A stretch of 64,000 bases of DNA from Pontibacter flavimaris (GCF_001907195.1 NZ_LVWA01000004.1:310001-374000), one strand, 5' to 3'. Shown: positions 35,561 to 44,800, counted from the first letter of the stretch. Numbers and translations: made by a program. The notes: generated by a model not told the origin, from the sequence alone.

Positions 35561-36637
35561 ATGTTAGATAAGTTAGAAGCCATCAATCAGCGTTTTGAGG
35601 AGGTAAGCCAGTTGCTTATCCAGCCGGATGTGGCCAGCGACATGAAGAAATTCAAGGCGCTGAACAAAGAGTATAAGGACCTTGACAAGATAGTAGTTGA
35701 ATATAAGAAGTACCTCAACATCCTGAGCAACATCGACAATGCCAAGCAGGTGATTGCCACGGAGAAGGACGAGGATTTCAGGCAGATGGCCAAGGAGGAG
35801 TTGGACGAGCTGCTGCCGCAGCGCGAGGCCATGGAGGACACCCTGAAGGAGCTGCTGATCCCGAAAGACCCGAACGACAGCAAGGACATCATCATGGAGA
35901 TCCGCGCGGGTGCGGGCGGCGACGAGGCCTCCATCTTTGCCGGCGACCTGTACCGCATGTACATCCGCTTTGCAGAGCGCATGGGCTGGCGTGTTGAGAT
36001 GATCGATGCCACCGAGGGTACTTCCGGCGGTTATAAAGAGATCATCGTGAACATGTCTGGCGAGGATGTGTATGGCAAGCTGAAGTTTGAGTCGGGGGTG
36101 CACCGCGTGCAGCGCGTTCCGGCCACCGAGACTCAGGGCCGTATCCATACTTCCGTGGCCTCTGTGGTGGTGCTGCCGGAGGTGGAAGAACTGGACGTGG
36201 AGATCGATATGAACGATGTGCGCAAAGACCTCTTCATGTCATCAGGTCCGGGCGGTCAGTCCGTAAACACAACTTACTCTGCCGTGCGCCTGACGCACAT
36301 CCCAACTGGTATCGTGGCCCAGTGCCAGGACCAGAAATCGCAGCTGAAGAATTTTGATAAAGCCCTGGCTGTACTTCGCTCACGCCTCTACGAGATTGAG
36401 CTGGCCAAGAAGCAGGAAGCGGAAGGCGCCCAGCGCAAGAGCATGGTGGGCAGCGGCGATCGCTCTGATAAGATCCGTACCTACAACTACCCGCAGGGCC
36501 GCGTAACCGATCACCGCATCGGCTACACCGTGTATAACCTGCCCAACGTAATGGATGGTGGCATAGAGGACTTTGTAGAGGAGCTTCGTATTGCCGAGAA
36601 CGCCGAAAGACTGAAAGAAGGCGCCACCGCCGAATAA
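35561..36637 (+). CDS. prfA: Peptide chain release factor 1
   Basis: RF1 recognises UAA and UAG stop codons and triggers peptide release. The 358-residue protein has the catalytic GGQ at residues 231-233 ([20 protein letters not shown]) and the stop-codon-reading motif PAT within [16 protein letters not shown]. Pro-Ala-Thr is the RF1 signature, which separates it from RF2 (SPF). The N-terminal helical domain and the C-terminal [16 protein letters not shown] are normal. It appears monocistronic, with a -7 box 23 nt upstream. Confidence 0.98.
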   Translation: MLDKLEAINQRFEEVSQLLIQPDVASDMKKFKALNKEYKDLDKIVVEYKKYLNILSNIDNAKQVIATEKDEDFRQMAKEELDELLPQREAMEDTLKELLIPKDPNDSKDIIMEIRAGAGGDEASIFAGDLYRMYIRFAERMGWRVEMIDATEGTSGGYKEIIVNMSGEDVYGKLKFESGVHRVQRVPATETQGRIHTSVASVVVLPEVEELDVEIDMNDVRKDLFMSSGPGGQSVNTTYSAVRLTHIPTGIVAQCQDQKSQLKNFDKALAVLRSRLYEIELAKKQEAEGAQRKSMVGSGDRSDKIRTYNYPQGRVTDHRIGYTVYNLPNVMDGGIEDFVEELRIAENAERLKEGATAE

Positions 36638-36833
36638 GAAAGTATAAAAGTATAAGCTGAAGGGATGTAGTGAGCAAGTATAGCGGCGCTGCATCCTTTT
36701 TCTTTTTTTAATTGCTACATTGTTGAGCAGTTAAATTGTATAACGGAGGACTTGGCAGTATGATAATTTCCGAGTTTGCAACAGTTATACTTTGAACATC
36801 CAATAACGGACAACGATTAACGAACAACGAAAC

Positions 36834-38204
36834 GTGAAGCTCCTGCTCGCCATACTGCCCCTGTTGCTGCTGCTGTCGGTATTCGGCTGTGAGCCCAGGG
36901 AGGAGGTGACTACCACCGACCCGGGGGCGCTGCTGGCTTTCTCGGCAGACACGGTGCTGTTTGATACCGTTTTCGTGAGCCGTGGCAGCGTTACCAAGCG
37001 TCTGAAAGTATACAACCGCCATGAGAAGGCCGTGCGCATCAGCGAGATCACGCTGGCGGGTGCTGCTTCCTCCCCTTACCAGCTCACTATTAACGGGGTG
37101 CAGGCGCCGCTGGCAAATAACCTGGAGCTGCGCGGCGGCGACAGCCTGTACGTGCTCGTAAAGGCCAACATCAACCCTACAGACCAGAACCAGCCGTTCC
37201 TGGCGGCCGACTCCATCCTTTTCACCACCAACGGGCAGCAGCAGCAGGTAAAGCTGGTGGCCTACGGGCAGAACGCCTACTTCCACCGCAAAGGCAGCAT
37301 CGGCACCGCCACCTGGCCTGCCGATAAGCCGCACGTGCTGCTGGATTCGGTGCTGGTGCCCGAGGGGGCCGTACTTACCATTGAGAAGGGAGCGCGCATT
37401 TACGGCTACAACAAGTCGGTGCTGCTGGTGGCGGGGCAGCTGCAGGTGCAGGGTACGCCGCAGGAAAGGGTAATCTTCCGTGGCTTCCGCCGCGAGGAGG
37501 AGTACCACACTGCGCCCGGCCAGTGGGAAGGCATTCGGATCCTGGCCACCAGTGGGGGCAATAGTATAAAGTATGCGGATGTGAAGAACACCGTCTACGG
37601 CCTGCGCATCGGCAACCCGGGCAAGGCCGGCACGCTGCTGGAGGGGAGCATCGTGGCGCATGCCCAATTGGGCGGCGTGGTGGCCTTTACCTCGGAAGTG
37701 CGGCTGGTGAACACGCTCATCTATAACTGCGGACAGTACGGCTTCGGCGGGTTGGGCGGCGGCAAGTATGAGTTGCTCTACTCGACCATTGTCAGCTACC
37801 AAAACCCGCTGCAGCGCGAAACACCCCTGCTTGCCGTAGTCGATTTTATACCTGAAACGGAGATTGTGGACCAGCCCACTTCGCTGCGGATGGTGAACTC
37901 CATTGTGTATTCGGATGGCTACAGCACAGCGGACGAGGTGCTGGTAGAGCCGGCCACTGCCGCCACGGAGGTGGCCAACAACCTGCTGCGCACCGAAAGG
38001 CACAAAGCACAGTTCTCCGGAAGCAATATCCTGAACACCGATCCGAAGTTTAAGGCACCTGCCAAGTATGATTTCAGCCTCGACACCCTCTCCCCTGCCA
38101 GCGGCGCGGCCAAAGCTCTGCCAGCCATACGCCAGGACATGAAAGGGACCACCCGCAGCAGCACCCATCCGGACGCAGGCGCGTATGAACGTACGTTAGA
38201 TTAA
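36834..38204 (+). CDS. Lipoprotein with right-handed beta-helix domain
   Basis: The 456-residue protein has a lipoprotein signal (LLLLLSVFGC, lipobox Cys at residue 19). An Ig-like domain (about residues 30-150, with SRGSVTKRLKVYNRHEKAVRI) is followed by right-handed parallel beta-helix repeats (about 160-440: GAVLTIEKGARIYGYN, QWEGIRIL, NSIKYADVKNTVYGLRIG, AQLGGVVAFTSEVRLVNTLIYN). Such lipoproteins lie on the outer membrane or cell surface and may bind or cleave polysaccharide; no catalytic residues can be assigned. The GTG start follows an AACGA-rich AT leader. The gene is preceded by a 190-bp gap and followed by a 170-bp gap with an inverted repeat. Confidence 0.82.
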   Translation: MKLLLAILPLLLLLSVFGCEPREEVTTTDPGALLAFSADTVLFDTVFVSRGSVTKRLKVYNRHEKAVRISEITLAGAASSPYQLTINGVQAPLANNLELRGGDSLYVLVKANINPTDQNQPFLAADSILFTTNGQQQQVKLVAYGQNAYFHRKGSIGTATWPADKPHVLLDSVLVPEGAVLTIEKGARIYGYNKSVLLVAGQLQVQGTPQERVIFRGFRREEEYHTAPGQWEGIRILATSGGNSIKYADVKNTVYGLRIGNPGKAGTLLEGSIVAHAQLGGVVAFTSEVRLVNTLIYNCGQYGFGGLGGGKYELLYSTIVSYQNPLQRETPLLAVVDFIPETEIVDQPTSLRMVNSIVYSDGYSTADEVLVEPATAATEVANNLLRTERHKAQFSGSNILNTDPKFKAPAKYDFSLDTLSPASGAAKALPAIRQDMKGTTRSSTHPDAGAYERTLD

Positions 38205-38213
38205 AGTTAATGC

Positions 38214-38362
38214 TGAATGAGTGGGTGCGTGAATGAGAGTTGCTGGTAATCTTAACCCTATACTTATACTTGCACATGCAGGGTGTAGCCATTCATAAAG
38301 TATAAAGTGGCTGCTCTGATCCCTCAAAAAATCATTCACTCATTCACACATCCACTCATTCA
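38214..38362. repeat. Inverted CATTCA-type repeat flanking a 100-bp spacer
   Basis: The 23-nt arm at 38214-38236 is nearly the reverse complement of 38340-38362 (about 20 of 23 positions). The spacer holds TATACTT copies. A similar CACTCAATCACTCATTCA stretch precedes radA (83-99), so this is a word family placed before start codons. Confidence 0.6.
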
Positions 38363-38374
38363 AAATTATACTTT

Positions 38375-38794
38375 ATGTGGTTTCAGAAAGAGATAAGGCT
38401 GCCGGCCGTTAAGCGCGGGTTTCATTTGATAACGGATCTGCTGGAGGCGCACCTGCCTGAGCTTGAAAGTATAAACGTGGGCCTGGCGCACATCTTCATC
38501 AAGCATACTTCGGCCAGTTTAACGATCAACGAAAACGCCGACTCTACCGTGCGGCAGGACTTCGAGCGCCACTTCAATCACATGGTGCCCGAGAACCAGC
38601 CTTACTACCGCCATACCTTAGAGGGCGCCGATGACATGCCGGCTCACCTGAAAGCGGCCATACTTGGCACCTCCGTTACCATACCTATTCGCAACGGCGC
38701 GTTTAACCTGGGCACCTGGCAGGGCGTCTACCTCTGCGAGCACCGCGACAATGCCTCCAAACGCACGGTGGTTGTCACGCTGCAGGGCGAATAG
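38375..38794 (+). CDS. yjbQ: YjbQ family (UPF0047), secondary thiamine-phosphate synthase-type
   Basis: A 139-residue protein of the YjbQ/UPF0047 family. Some members show weak thiamine phosphate synthase activity in E. coli, but the real role is unsettled. Family marks are IFIKHTSASLTINENAD, the MVPENQPYYRHTLEGADDMPAHLKAAILG stretch (seen through PYYRHTLEGADDM), the H-containing GTWQGVYLCEHRDNA and the final RTVVVTLQGE. The three conserved histidines are present. The start ATG follows an intergenic region rich in CATTCA repeats. Confidence 0.93.
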   Translation: MWFQKEIRLPAVKRGFHLITDLLEAHLPELESINVGLAHIFIKHTSASLTINENADSTVRQDFERHFNHMVPENQPYYRHTLEGADDMPAHLKAAILGTSVTIPIRNGAFNLGTWQGVYLCEHRDNASKRTVVVTLQGE

Positions 38795-39036
38795 TTACTG
38801 GTTGTTCGTTAGCGGTTAGTAGAGTGTTGAGCATGTATAAAGATGGACTGTGATGCGCGGTTTATACTTTGAGATATTCCCCCAGCAACCAGTAAATAGC
38901 AACTAAAAAACCAAGGTGCGATTGCCCTGCTACCCGGAGGGGAACAATCGGAAATTCTGGACGAAGGACTATTTTCCAAGCGATAGAGTATAAAACCACC
39001 TGTACTTCTCATACTTATACTTGTGGCAAAGCTAAA

Positions 39037-39436
39037 GCCGCAGCTATCGAATCTGATCCCAGTCCTTGGGCTGAGCGCCTTGTAGATTTCCGGTTTCGCT
39101 TTAGCGAAATTGCGGAGACCGCAGGTCAAGCAAAGGAAATGTACACAGCGCGATGCCAAAGGACGAGCCCTCTCGGGCTTGAGAGCACCAAAGTATGAGA
39201 TGCAACAGTAGGTTTGTGGGAACTACAGGATCAGCGGTAGCTAGTAAGGATAGCTTGTGTCAAGTTGCAGGAAGCAGCGGCAGGGAAAGTATGGCTAAAG
39301 TATAAAAAGGCACAAGCGGACGCTTGCGCCAGGATAAGCCTGGAAGTATAGCCAAAGTATAAGTATGGCTCTGCGAGCCAGCCGGGTTGCAAACCCGACG
39401 CCATTGTAGGATACAAGTCTGAAGACTTGCACCATG
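39037..39436. repeat. Dispersed composite non-coding repeat, copy B
   Basis: This is the second copy of the element at 3502-4066, in the same orientation, in a 728-bp gap (38795-39522). The 67-nt core at 39146-39212 differs at one base from 3611-3677. Flanking blocks are diverged but in the same order. The palindromes CAAGCGGACGCTTG, GGCTCTGCGAGCC, CGGGTTGCAAACCCG and CAAGTCTGAAGACTTG are conserved with compensating changes: CGGGTYGCAARCCCG pairs in both copies. The region between the CCCAGTCCTTGGG hairpin and the core is unrelated in the two copies. No coding potential is apparent. Confidence 0.75.
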
Positions 39437-39522
39437 AAAGATTGGGAAAGTTAGCGGGATATAGAGCCATACTTTTGATCTCTTTACCTGACATCTAATA
39501 ACGAACAGCTAATAACTAACTC

Positions 39523-41025
39523 CTACCGCACTATACTTATCCTCCTGATCTCGGTACCGTTGGTGCTGGTTAAGCGGAGGAAGTATACGCCGGGTGGCAG
39601 GTGCTGCACATCCAGTTGCAGGGCACGGTGGCGGGTCTCGGCGGTGAGCACGGTCTTGCCCACACTGTTGACCAGCTCTAAGTGCCGCACCACTATGCGC
39701 GCGGGCTGCTCGATGTATATATAATCAGAGGCAGGATTCGGGTAAACCGTCAGGTCGCTTACCGTTACGTGCACGAAATCCTCCTTCACTTCCGTATCGC
39801 TGGTGCTGCCGTTGCGCACCGTCAGCTTCACGTTATACTTCCCAGGTTGCGGGTAGGTAACAGTAGGACTCTCCTGCGTGGAAGTGGCCGGCACGCCTCC
39901 CTCAAACTCCCAGAGCCACTCCGTTGCCCGCACTCCCTCAGGGGCAGCGGCAAACTGTATGCTTTCCCCGGCCACCACCAGGCTGTCGGCCTCCAGCGCC
40001 ATTCCGAAGTCGGAGCGGATGGCAGCGGAGCAGGCCAGCGAGGACAGCAGCCGGCTGCGGCTGGTACTGACAACGGCGTTCATGTAGGCGGCCTGGCCGT
40101 GGGTGAACAGGTTCATGCAGGCATCAGCGCTGTAATCCATGTAGTTCTGGTACATGTCGCCGTAGGGGCCGTTGTCGCAGGAAACCCGTATGCCGCCTTC
40201 GCAGTCTGTGGAATAGTACTCCTGGTTAGGGGTGTCGCTGATGCCGTCGGAGTCAGAGCAACTGGCCGCGTCATCGCCCCAGATGTGGCTCAGCCCGAGC
40301 CAGTGCCCCACCTCATGCGTGGCGGTGCGACCCATATTATACTCCGTGCCGAACTTGTTAGCCGGCGCGGCCCCCACGGCCGTGTAATGCAGCACCACGC
40401 CGTCCAGGTGCGGCAAGGTGGTACCCGGCATGGAGGCATAGCCCAGCACGTTGTCTTTCACGTTTCCTACCCAGATGTTGAGGTAGCGGTTGGTGTCCCA
40501 GGCGTTCGCACCGCCGTTCTCCGGTTTCTTGATGAAATCATACGCATAGTCGAACTCGGTGCGGTAGGTTTGGGTGCGGGTGATGCCGGTGGTCGGGTCG
40601 CCGTTGGGGTCGGTAATGGCCAGGCAGAACTCGATGCGGGTGTCGGCGGCGTAGGGCGAAAAGTAGGAAGGGGTGTTCGCGGCATCCGCGTTGCGCCTCC
40701 TGAAGTCGGCATTCAGCACCGCCAGCTGCGACAGGATCTGCTCGTCCGAAATGTTCTGTGCCTCCTCACTGTACAGTACATGAAACACCACCGGGATGGT
40801 GATGGTGGTCGCGGCGCGCAGGTGCTGCCACTGGCGCTGCTCCTGTAGTTTCTGCTGCACGGCCTGCTGCACCCGCTGCTGCTGCTTTCCCAGCGATGGA
40901 TGCTGTGCCCGCATGGCCTCCGCGTAGCTGTTGGTGGCGCAGCTGCGGTTACCCGTTAGATGCTGGGCAAGGCCGGGGAAGGCTACGCCAAGGCAAAGAA
41001 CGGCCGAAAGGGCAAGCGTACGCAT
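39523..41025 (-). CDS. Secreted M43-type zinc metalloprotease with PKD and T9SS domains
   Basis: The 500-residue exported protease of the cytophagalysin/pappalysin (M43) family has a signal peptide ending AFPGLAQ, a propeptide-like region, and the zinc site H237-E-V-G-H241-W-L-G-L-S-H247, followed by a methionine turn in NYMDYSADACMN. A PKD-type Ig domain (about 335-420, ATEWLWEFEGG and PQPGKYNVKLTVRNG) precedes the T9SS sorting domain (VYPNPASDYIYI to RRISIVR). The product should be secreted and cleave extracellular proteins. The gene lies next to repeat copy B and ends in a short gap. Confidence 0.94.
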   Translation of the reverse strand: MRTLALSAVLCLGVAFPGLAQHLTGNRSCATNSYAEAMRAQHPSLGKQQQRVQQAVQQKLQEQRQWQHLRAATTITIPVVFHVLYSEEAQNISDEQILSQLAVLNADFRRRNADAANTPSYFSPYAADTRIEFCLAITDPNGDPTTGITRTQTYRTEFDYAYDFIKKPENGGANAWDTNRYLNIWVGNVKDNVLGYASMPGTTLPHLDGVVLHYTAVGAAPANKFGTEYNMGRTATHEVGHWLGLSHIWGDDAASCSDSDGISDTPNQEYYSTDCEGGIRVSCDNGPYGDMYQNYMDYSADACMNLFTHGQAAYMNAVVSTSRSRLLSSLACSAAIRSDFGMALEADSLVVAGESIQFAAAPEGVRATEWLWEFEGGVPATSTQESPTVTYPQPGKYNVKLTVRNGSTSDTEVKEDFVHVTVSDLTVYPNPASDYIYIEQPARIVVRHLELVNSVGKTVLTAETRHRALQLDVQHLPPGVYFLRLTSTNGTEIRRISIVR

Positions 41026-41123
41026 GAGGTAAAGGGTTAGCAGGTTTTACGGGCAGCCCATGTGCCTGTAGCCATGCAAGATAAGGAAAATCAGGAAAGG
41101 GAAAAGGCTTTTGTGAGCACCCG

Positions 41124-41702
41124 CTAGAGGTTGGCCTTCACCTCGTAGCGCAGCGTGTCCCCGAAGATCATTTTCTGCACGCCCTCCACCTGGTAGCTAG
41201 AGATGTCGCCGGTTCGGGAATCGGTGCTGAGCTCTATGACGCGGTTTGAGAAAAAGATGATGTTCTCGTCCTGCAGGCGCGCGTTAAGCTGCTTCAGCCT
41301 GCCGTCGGGTGCCATGATGAGGCGCAGGTAGTGCACCAAGGTAGAGGCATCCTCCAGCTTGGTGAACTCCACAGCTACAGCGCCATCCTCCAGCACCTGC
41401 TCCCGGCGGGTATAGAACTCCTGCAGCGCGGGGCGGCTCAGGTCGGCCTGCTCAAATATAGCCAGCTCATCCTCCCAGTCAATGTCCGGCGTCTCCACCA
41501 CCTCCGGCTCCCGACCCTGCGCCGCCACGGATTTCAACACCATGGGCTGTTCCGTCTCCAGCTTCTGCCGTTGCTCGTGCAGGTAGGTCGTCAGGTTAAA
41601 AGCGTCCTGTCCCACCTCGTTGGTAACAGGCGGGACAGGACGTTCACAGGCAACAGTGGCCAGTAAAAGGCCCATCCATAAGAGCGGTTTATACTTGGCC
41701 AC
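41124..41702 (-). CDS. Hypothetical lipoprotein (192 aa)
   Basis: A lipoprotein signal (WMGLLLATVACERP, Cys at residue 19) is followed by a soluble domain of about 170 residues without a recognised family. Charged helical text (QDAFNLTTYLHEQRQKLETEQ) gives way to alternating strands (RSYHYLR-like LVHYLRLIMAPDGRLKQLNARLQDENIIFFSNRVIEL). It sits 10 nt downstream of gpmI on the same strand and may be co-transcribed. A role cannot be assigned; the beta-rich half resembles ligand-binding or sensor-like lipoproteins. Confidence 0.7.
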   Translation of the reverse strand: MAKYKPLLWMGLLLATVACERPVPPVTNEVGQDAFNLTTYLHEQRQKLETEQPMVLKSVAAQGREPEVVETPDIDWEDELAIFEQADLSRPALQEFYTRREQVLEDGAVAVEFTKLEDASTLVHYLRLIMAPDGRLKQLNARLQDENIIFFSNRVIELSTDSRTGDISSYQVEGVQKMIFGDTLRYEVKANL

Positions 41703-41712
41703 GGCGGTAGGG

Positions 41713-43239
41713 TTAGTGGTTTATCAATGTTTCGCCGGTCATTTCCTCCGGCTTCTGCAGGTGCATCAGCTCCAGAATGGTGGGGGCGATATCACCCAGC
41801 TTGCCCGGGTGCAGCGTGCCTTTAAAATCACCGCTCACCAGCACGAACGGCACCAGGTTGGTGGTGTGGGCCGTGTTGGGCGTGCCATCCGGGTTAATCA
41901 TCATATCCGCGTTGCCGTGGTCGGCGACCACGATGGTGTCGTAGCCGTTCTCCAGGGCCGTAGTGATCACCTTTGCCGCGCATTCGTCTACCACCTCGCA
42001 TGCCTTAACGGCGGCCTCAAACACGCCGGTGTGGCCCACCATGTCCGGGTTAGCGAAATTCAGGCAGATAAAGTCGGCACTTTTCTTCTCCAATTCCGGC
42101 ACAATGGCGTCGCGGATGTCATATGCGCTCATTTCCGGCATCAGGTCGTAGGTGGCCACTTTAGGGGAAGGGCACATCAGGCGGCTTTCGCCCTCGAACT
42201 GCGTTTCGCGGCCCCCTGAGAAGAAGAAGGTAACGTGCGGGTACTTCTCCGTCTCAGCAATGCGGATCTGCTTTTTGCCGGCCTTGGACAGCACCTCGCC
42301 CAGTGTGTTGTTCAGGTTGTCCTTCTCGAAGATGGCCTCTGTGTTCAGGAAGCTGTCGTCGTAGTTGGTCATCATCACGTAGTGCAGGTCCAGCTTATGC
42401 ATGTCCTGCTCCGGGAAGTCGCGCTGCGTCAGGGCCTGGGTAATCTCGCGGCCGCGGTCAGTGCGGAAGTTGAAGCAGATCACCACGTCGCCGTTCTTGA
42501 TCGTGGCAATGGGCTCCTGGCGGTCGTTCACCTTCACGATCGGCTTGATGAACTCATCCGTAACACCGGCGTTATAAGAATCGAGCATGGATTTGATCAG
42601 GTTCTGCGACGGCTCGCCCTCCCCTTTCACCATCAGGTCGTAGGCCAGCTTTACGCGCTCCCAGCGGTTGTCGCGGTCCATGGCGTAGTAGCGGCCCACA
42701 ATCGAGGCGATGGTGCCGGTGGTGTTCTCCAGGTGCTCCTCCAACTCGTTAATATACTTGACGCCGCCCTTCGGGTCGGTGTCGCGGCCATCGGTAAAGG
42801 CATGGATGTATACTTCGTGCAGTTCCTGGTCGTAAGCCACGGTGCAAAGCGCCTTCAGGTGGTCTATGTGCGAGTGCACGCCGCCATCAGACACAAGCCC
42901 GATAAGGTGGACAGGCCGCTTGTTTTCTTTGGCATAGGAGAAAGCGTTGGCAAGCGCCGGCATGGCCGCCAGCTTGCGCTCGGCAATGGCTTTGTTGATG
43001 CGCACCAGGTCCTGGTACACCACGCGGCCGGCGCCAATGTTCATGTGCCCTACCTCGGAGTTGCCCATCTGCCCCTCCGGTAATCCAACGGCCTCGCCGG
43101 AAGCCTGCAGGGTGGTGGTGGGGTATTTGTCGAAAATAGAATCAATAAAAGGAGTGCTGGCTTTATTAATGGCCGAAACCGCCACATCGGTGGCAATTCC
43201 CCACCCGTCTAGAATCACTAAGAGTACCTTCTTATCCAT
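41713..43239 (-). CDS. gpmI: 2,3-bisphosphoglycerate-independent phosphoglycerate mutase
   Basis: This glycolytic enzyme interconverts 3- and 2-phosphoglycerate using two Mn2+ and a phosphoserine intermediate. The 508-residue protein has LLVILDGWGI, the catalytic Ser61 in QMGNSEVGHMNIGAGR, GVHSHIDHLKAL, NFRTDRGREITQAL and the metal site VVADHGNADMM. The length is typical. A -7 box TATATTTG ends four nt before the ATG, suggesting a leaderless transcript. A lipoprotein gene follows closely on the same strand. Confidence 0.98.
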   Translation of the reverse strand: MDKKVLLVILDGWGIATDVAVSAINKASTPFIDSIFDKYPTTTLQASGEAVGLPEGQMGNSEVGHMNIGAGRVVYQDLVRINKAIAERKLAAMPALANAFSYAKENKRPVHLIGLVSDGGVHSHIDHLKALCTVAYDQELHEVYIHAFTDGRDTDPKGGVKYINELEEHLENTTGTIASIVGRYYAMDRDNRWERVKLAYDLMVKGEGEPSQNLIKSMLDSYNAGVTDEFIKPIVKVNDRQEPIATIKNGDVVICFNFRTDRGREITQALTQRDFPEQDMHKLDLHYVMMTNYDDSFLNTEAIFEKDNLNNTLGEVLSKAGKKQIRIAETEKYPHVTFFFSGGRETQFEGESRLMCPSPKVATYDLMPEMSAYDIRDAIVPELEKKSADFICLNFANPDMVGHTGVFEAAVKACEVVDECAAKVITTALENGYDTIVVADHGNADMMINPDGTPNTAHTTNLVPFVLVSGDFKGTLHPGKLGDIAPTILELMHLQKPEEMTGETLINH

Positions 43240-43243
43240 GGCG

Positions 43244-43251
43244 CAAATATA
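43244..43251 (-). promoter_or_regulatory. -7 box of gpmI, leaderless arrangement
   Basis: The minus strand reads TATATTTG (exact TAnnTTTG), then CGCC, then the gpmI ATG. The expected start point coincides with the start codon. Confidence 0.55.
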
Positions 43252-43463
43252 ACTATAATCTTTAAAGCTGCAGGCGCTAATTGGGCTGTCCTTGCGGCGC
43301 GCAGGGAGCTAATGCTCTGCCTGGCAGCTATAAAAGTATACGTGTGGCGGGGCGCGGGTTCTTTCTTTATAGGTATAATCGTGTTATATTAGAGACCCGG
43401 AATCTCCCTCATTACTTGGCATAGTTTTGGCTCATGAGAGAGCGAGTATTACAAACAGCATTT

Positions 43464-43877
43464 ATGAAAAACTTTAAACACTTTGCAGTTGCCTTCTCGA
43501 TGTTATTAGTGGCCGTTTTACTGACGGCAGGGCCGGCTGTGGCGCAGGGCGATGCGATGAATTCTGTGAAGCAGGCGATGAAGGCCGGCTCGGCCAAGGA
43601 TCTTTCCAGGAGCTTTGGCAGCATGGTGGAAATTACCCTTGACGGCGCGGAGGCGACCAGCTACAGCAGCACGCAGGCAGAGTTCGTGATGAAGAACTTC
43701 TTCTCCAAAAACGCGCCGGTAGATTTTAGCGTGAACCACAACGGCACCTCCGACAAAGGCCAGCTATACGCCATCGGTACCTATGCCTCCAAGGGTGGTT
43801 CCTATACGGTGCTGATCCGGATGAAGTCCTCCGGAGGGAAATACCTCATCCATTCGATGAACTTTATAAAAGATTAA
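43464..43877 (+). CDS. DUF4783 secreted small protein
   Basis: The 137-residue protein has a signal peptide (HFAVAFSMLLVAVLLTAGPAVAQG) and a single domain similar to DUF4783 of Bacteroidota, related to the NTF2/SnoaL-like fold: MNSVKQAMKAGSAKDLSRSFG, then SSTQAEFVMKNFFSKN, then YAIGTYASKGGSYTVLIRM. The function is unknown. The ATG at 43464 is preferred over a GTG 10 codons earlier because the signal peptide then begins normally. A -7 box TAGTTTTG lies at 43422-43429. It is followed by nadC, which is a recurring neighbour in this phylum. Confidence 0.85.
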   Translation: MKNFKHFAVAFSMLLVAVLLTAGPAVAQGDAMNSVKQAMKAGSAKDLSRSFGSMVEITLDGAEATSYSSTQAEFVMKNFFSKNAPVDFSVNHNGTSDKGQLYAIGTYASKGGSYTVLIRMKSSGGKYLIHSMNFIKD

Positions 43878-43900
43878 GACAATACTAATGAGATTTTTAC

Positions 43901-43935
43901 AAAGGCTCGGGTTTATACCGGGCCTTTTTTTATTT
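43901..43935 (+). terminator. Terminator after the DUF4783 gene
   Basis: AAAGGCTCGG (43901-43910) pairs with CCGGGCCTTT (43918-43927, one G-T pair), followed by a T run that merges with the nadC -7 box. Confidence 0.75.
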
Positions 43936-43938
43936 TTG
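43931..43938 (+). promoter_or_regulatory. -7 box of nadC inside the terminator T tract
   Basis: TATTTTTG is an exact TAnnTTTG. It is followed by CACC and the GTG start of nadC at 43943, so the mRNA should be leaderless. No good -33 TTG is present. Confidence 0.5.
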
Positions 43939-43942
43939 CACC

Positions 43943-44800
43943 GTGAAACCGACATACCTGACCGAAAAAAGTATAAACGCGTTCATCGCCGCGGCGCTGG
44001 CCGAGGACGTAGGCGACGGAGATCACTCCTCGCTGGCGGCCATTCCTGCCGACGCGCAGAACCAGGCGCGCCTGCTGGTGAAAGGCGAAGGTGTACTGGC
44101 CGGCGTAGAGCTGGCGGGCTATATCTTTAAGGCCGTGGACCCGGAGCTGCAGCTGGACGTGCTGATGCATGACGGTGACCGGATGAAGTATGGCGACGTG
44201 GCCTTTACCGTGAAGGGGAAGGCCCAAAGTATACTTACCGCCGAGCGCCTGGTGCTTAACTGCATGCAGCGCATGAGCGGTATCGCCACATATACCAATT
44301 ATATGGCAGGCCTGATTGCGGGCACCGGCGCCAAACTGTTGGATACCCGCAAAACAACGCCTAACTTCCGCCTTATGGAGAAATGGGCTGTGGTAATAGG
44401 CGGCGGCCACAACCACCGCTTTGGCCTGTACGACATGATCATGCTGAAGGACAACCACGTGGATTATGCCGGCGGCGTGCGCGAAGCCATCACCGCCACG
44501 CAAAAGTACCTGCAGGAGAAAGGTAAGGACCTGAAAATTGAGATAGAGACACGCAACCTGCAGGAAGTGCGGGAGGCGCTGGAGACGGGCGGTATCCACC
44601 GCATCATGCTCGACAACATGAGCACGGAGGTGATGCGGGAGGCCGTGGCCATGATCGGCGGGAAGTATGAGGTGGAGGCCTCGGGCGGGATCACGGAGGA
44701 AACCATCCGGGCCGTGGCCGAGTGCGGCGTGGACTTCATCTCGGTGGGCGCGCTGACGCACTCCAACAGAAGCATCGACCTGAGCCTGAAGGCTTTTTAA
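43943..44800 (+). CDS. nadC: Nicotinate-nucleotide pyrophosphorylase (QPRTase)
   Basis: NadC makes nicotinate mononucleotide from quinolinate and PRPP, a step in NAD biosynthesis. The 285-residue protein shows LAEDVGDGDHSS, LTAERLVLNCMQRMSGIAT, KLLDTRKTTPNFRLMEKWAV, GGHNHRFGLYDMIMLKDNHV and EASGGITEETIRAVAECGVDFISVGALTHS, all standard QPRTase motifs. The start is GTG; no later Met is usable without losing conserved text. The -7 box four nt upstream implies a leaderless message. No nadA or nadB is in the window. Confidence 0.97.
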   Translation: MKPTYLTEKSINAFIAAALAEDVGDGDHSSLAAIPADAQNQARLLVKGEGVLAGVELAGYIFKAVDPELQLDVLMHDGDRMKYGDVAFTVKGKAQSILTAERLVLNCMQRMSGIATYTNYMAGLIAGTGAKLLDTRKTTPNFRLMEKWAVVIGGGHNHRFGLYDMIMLKDNHVDYAGGVREAITATQKYLQEKGKDLKIEIETRNLQEVREALETGGIHRIMLDNMSTEVMREAVAMIGGKYEVEASGGITEETIRAVAECGVDFISVGALTHSNRSIDLSLKAF

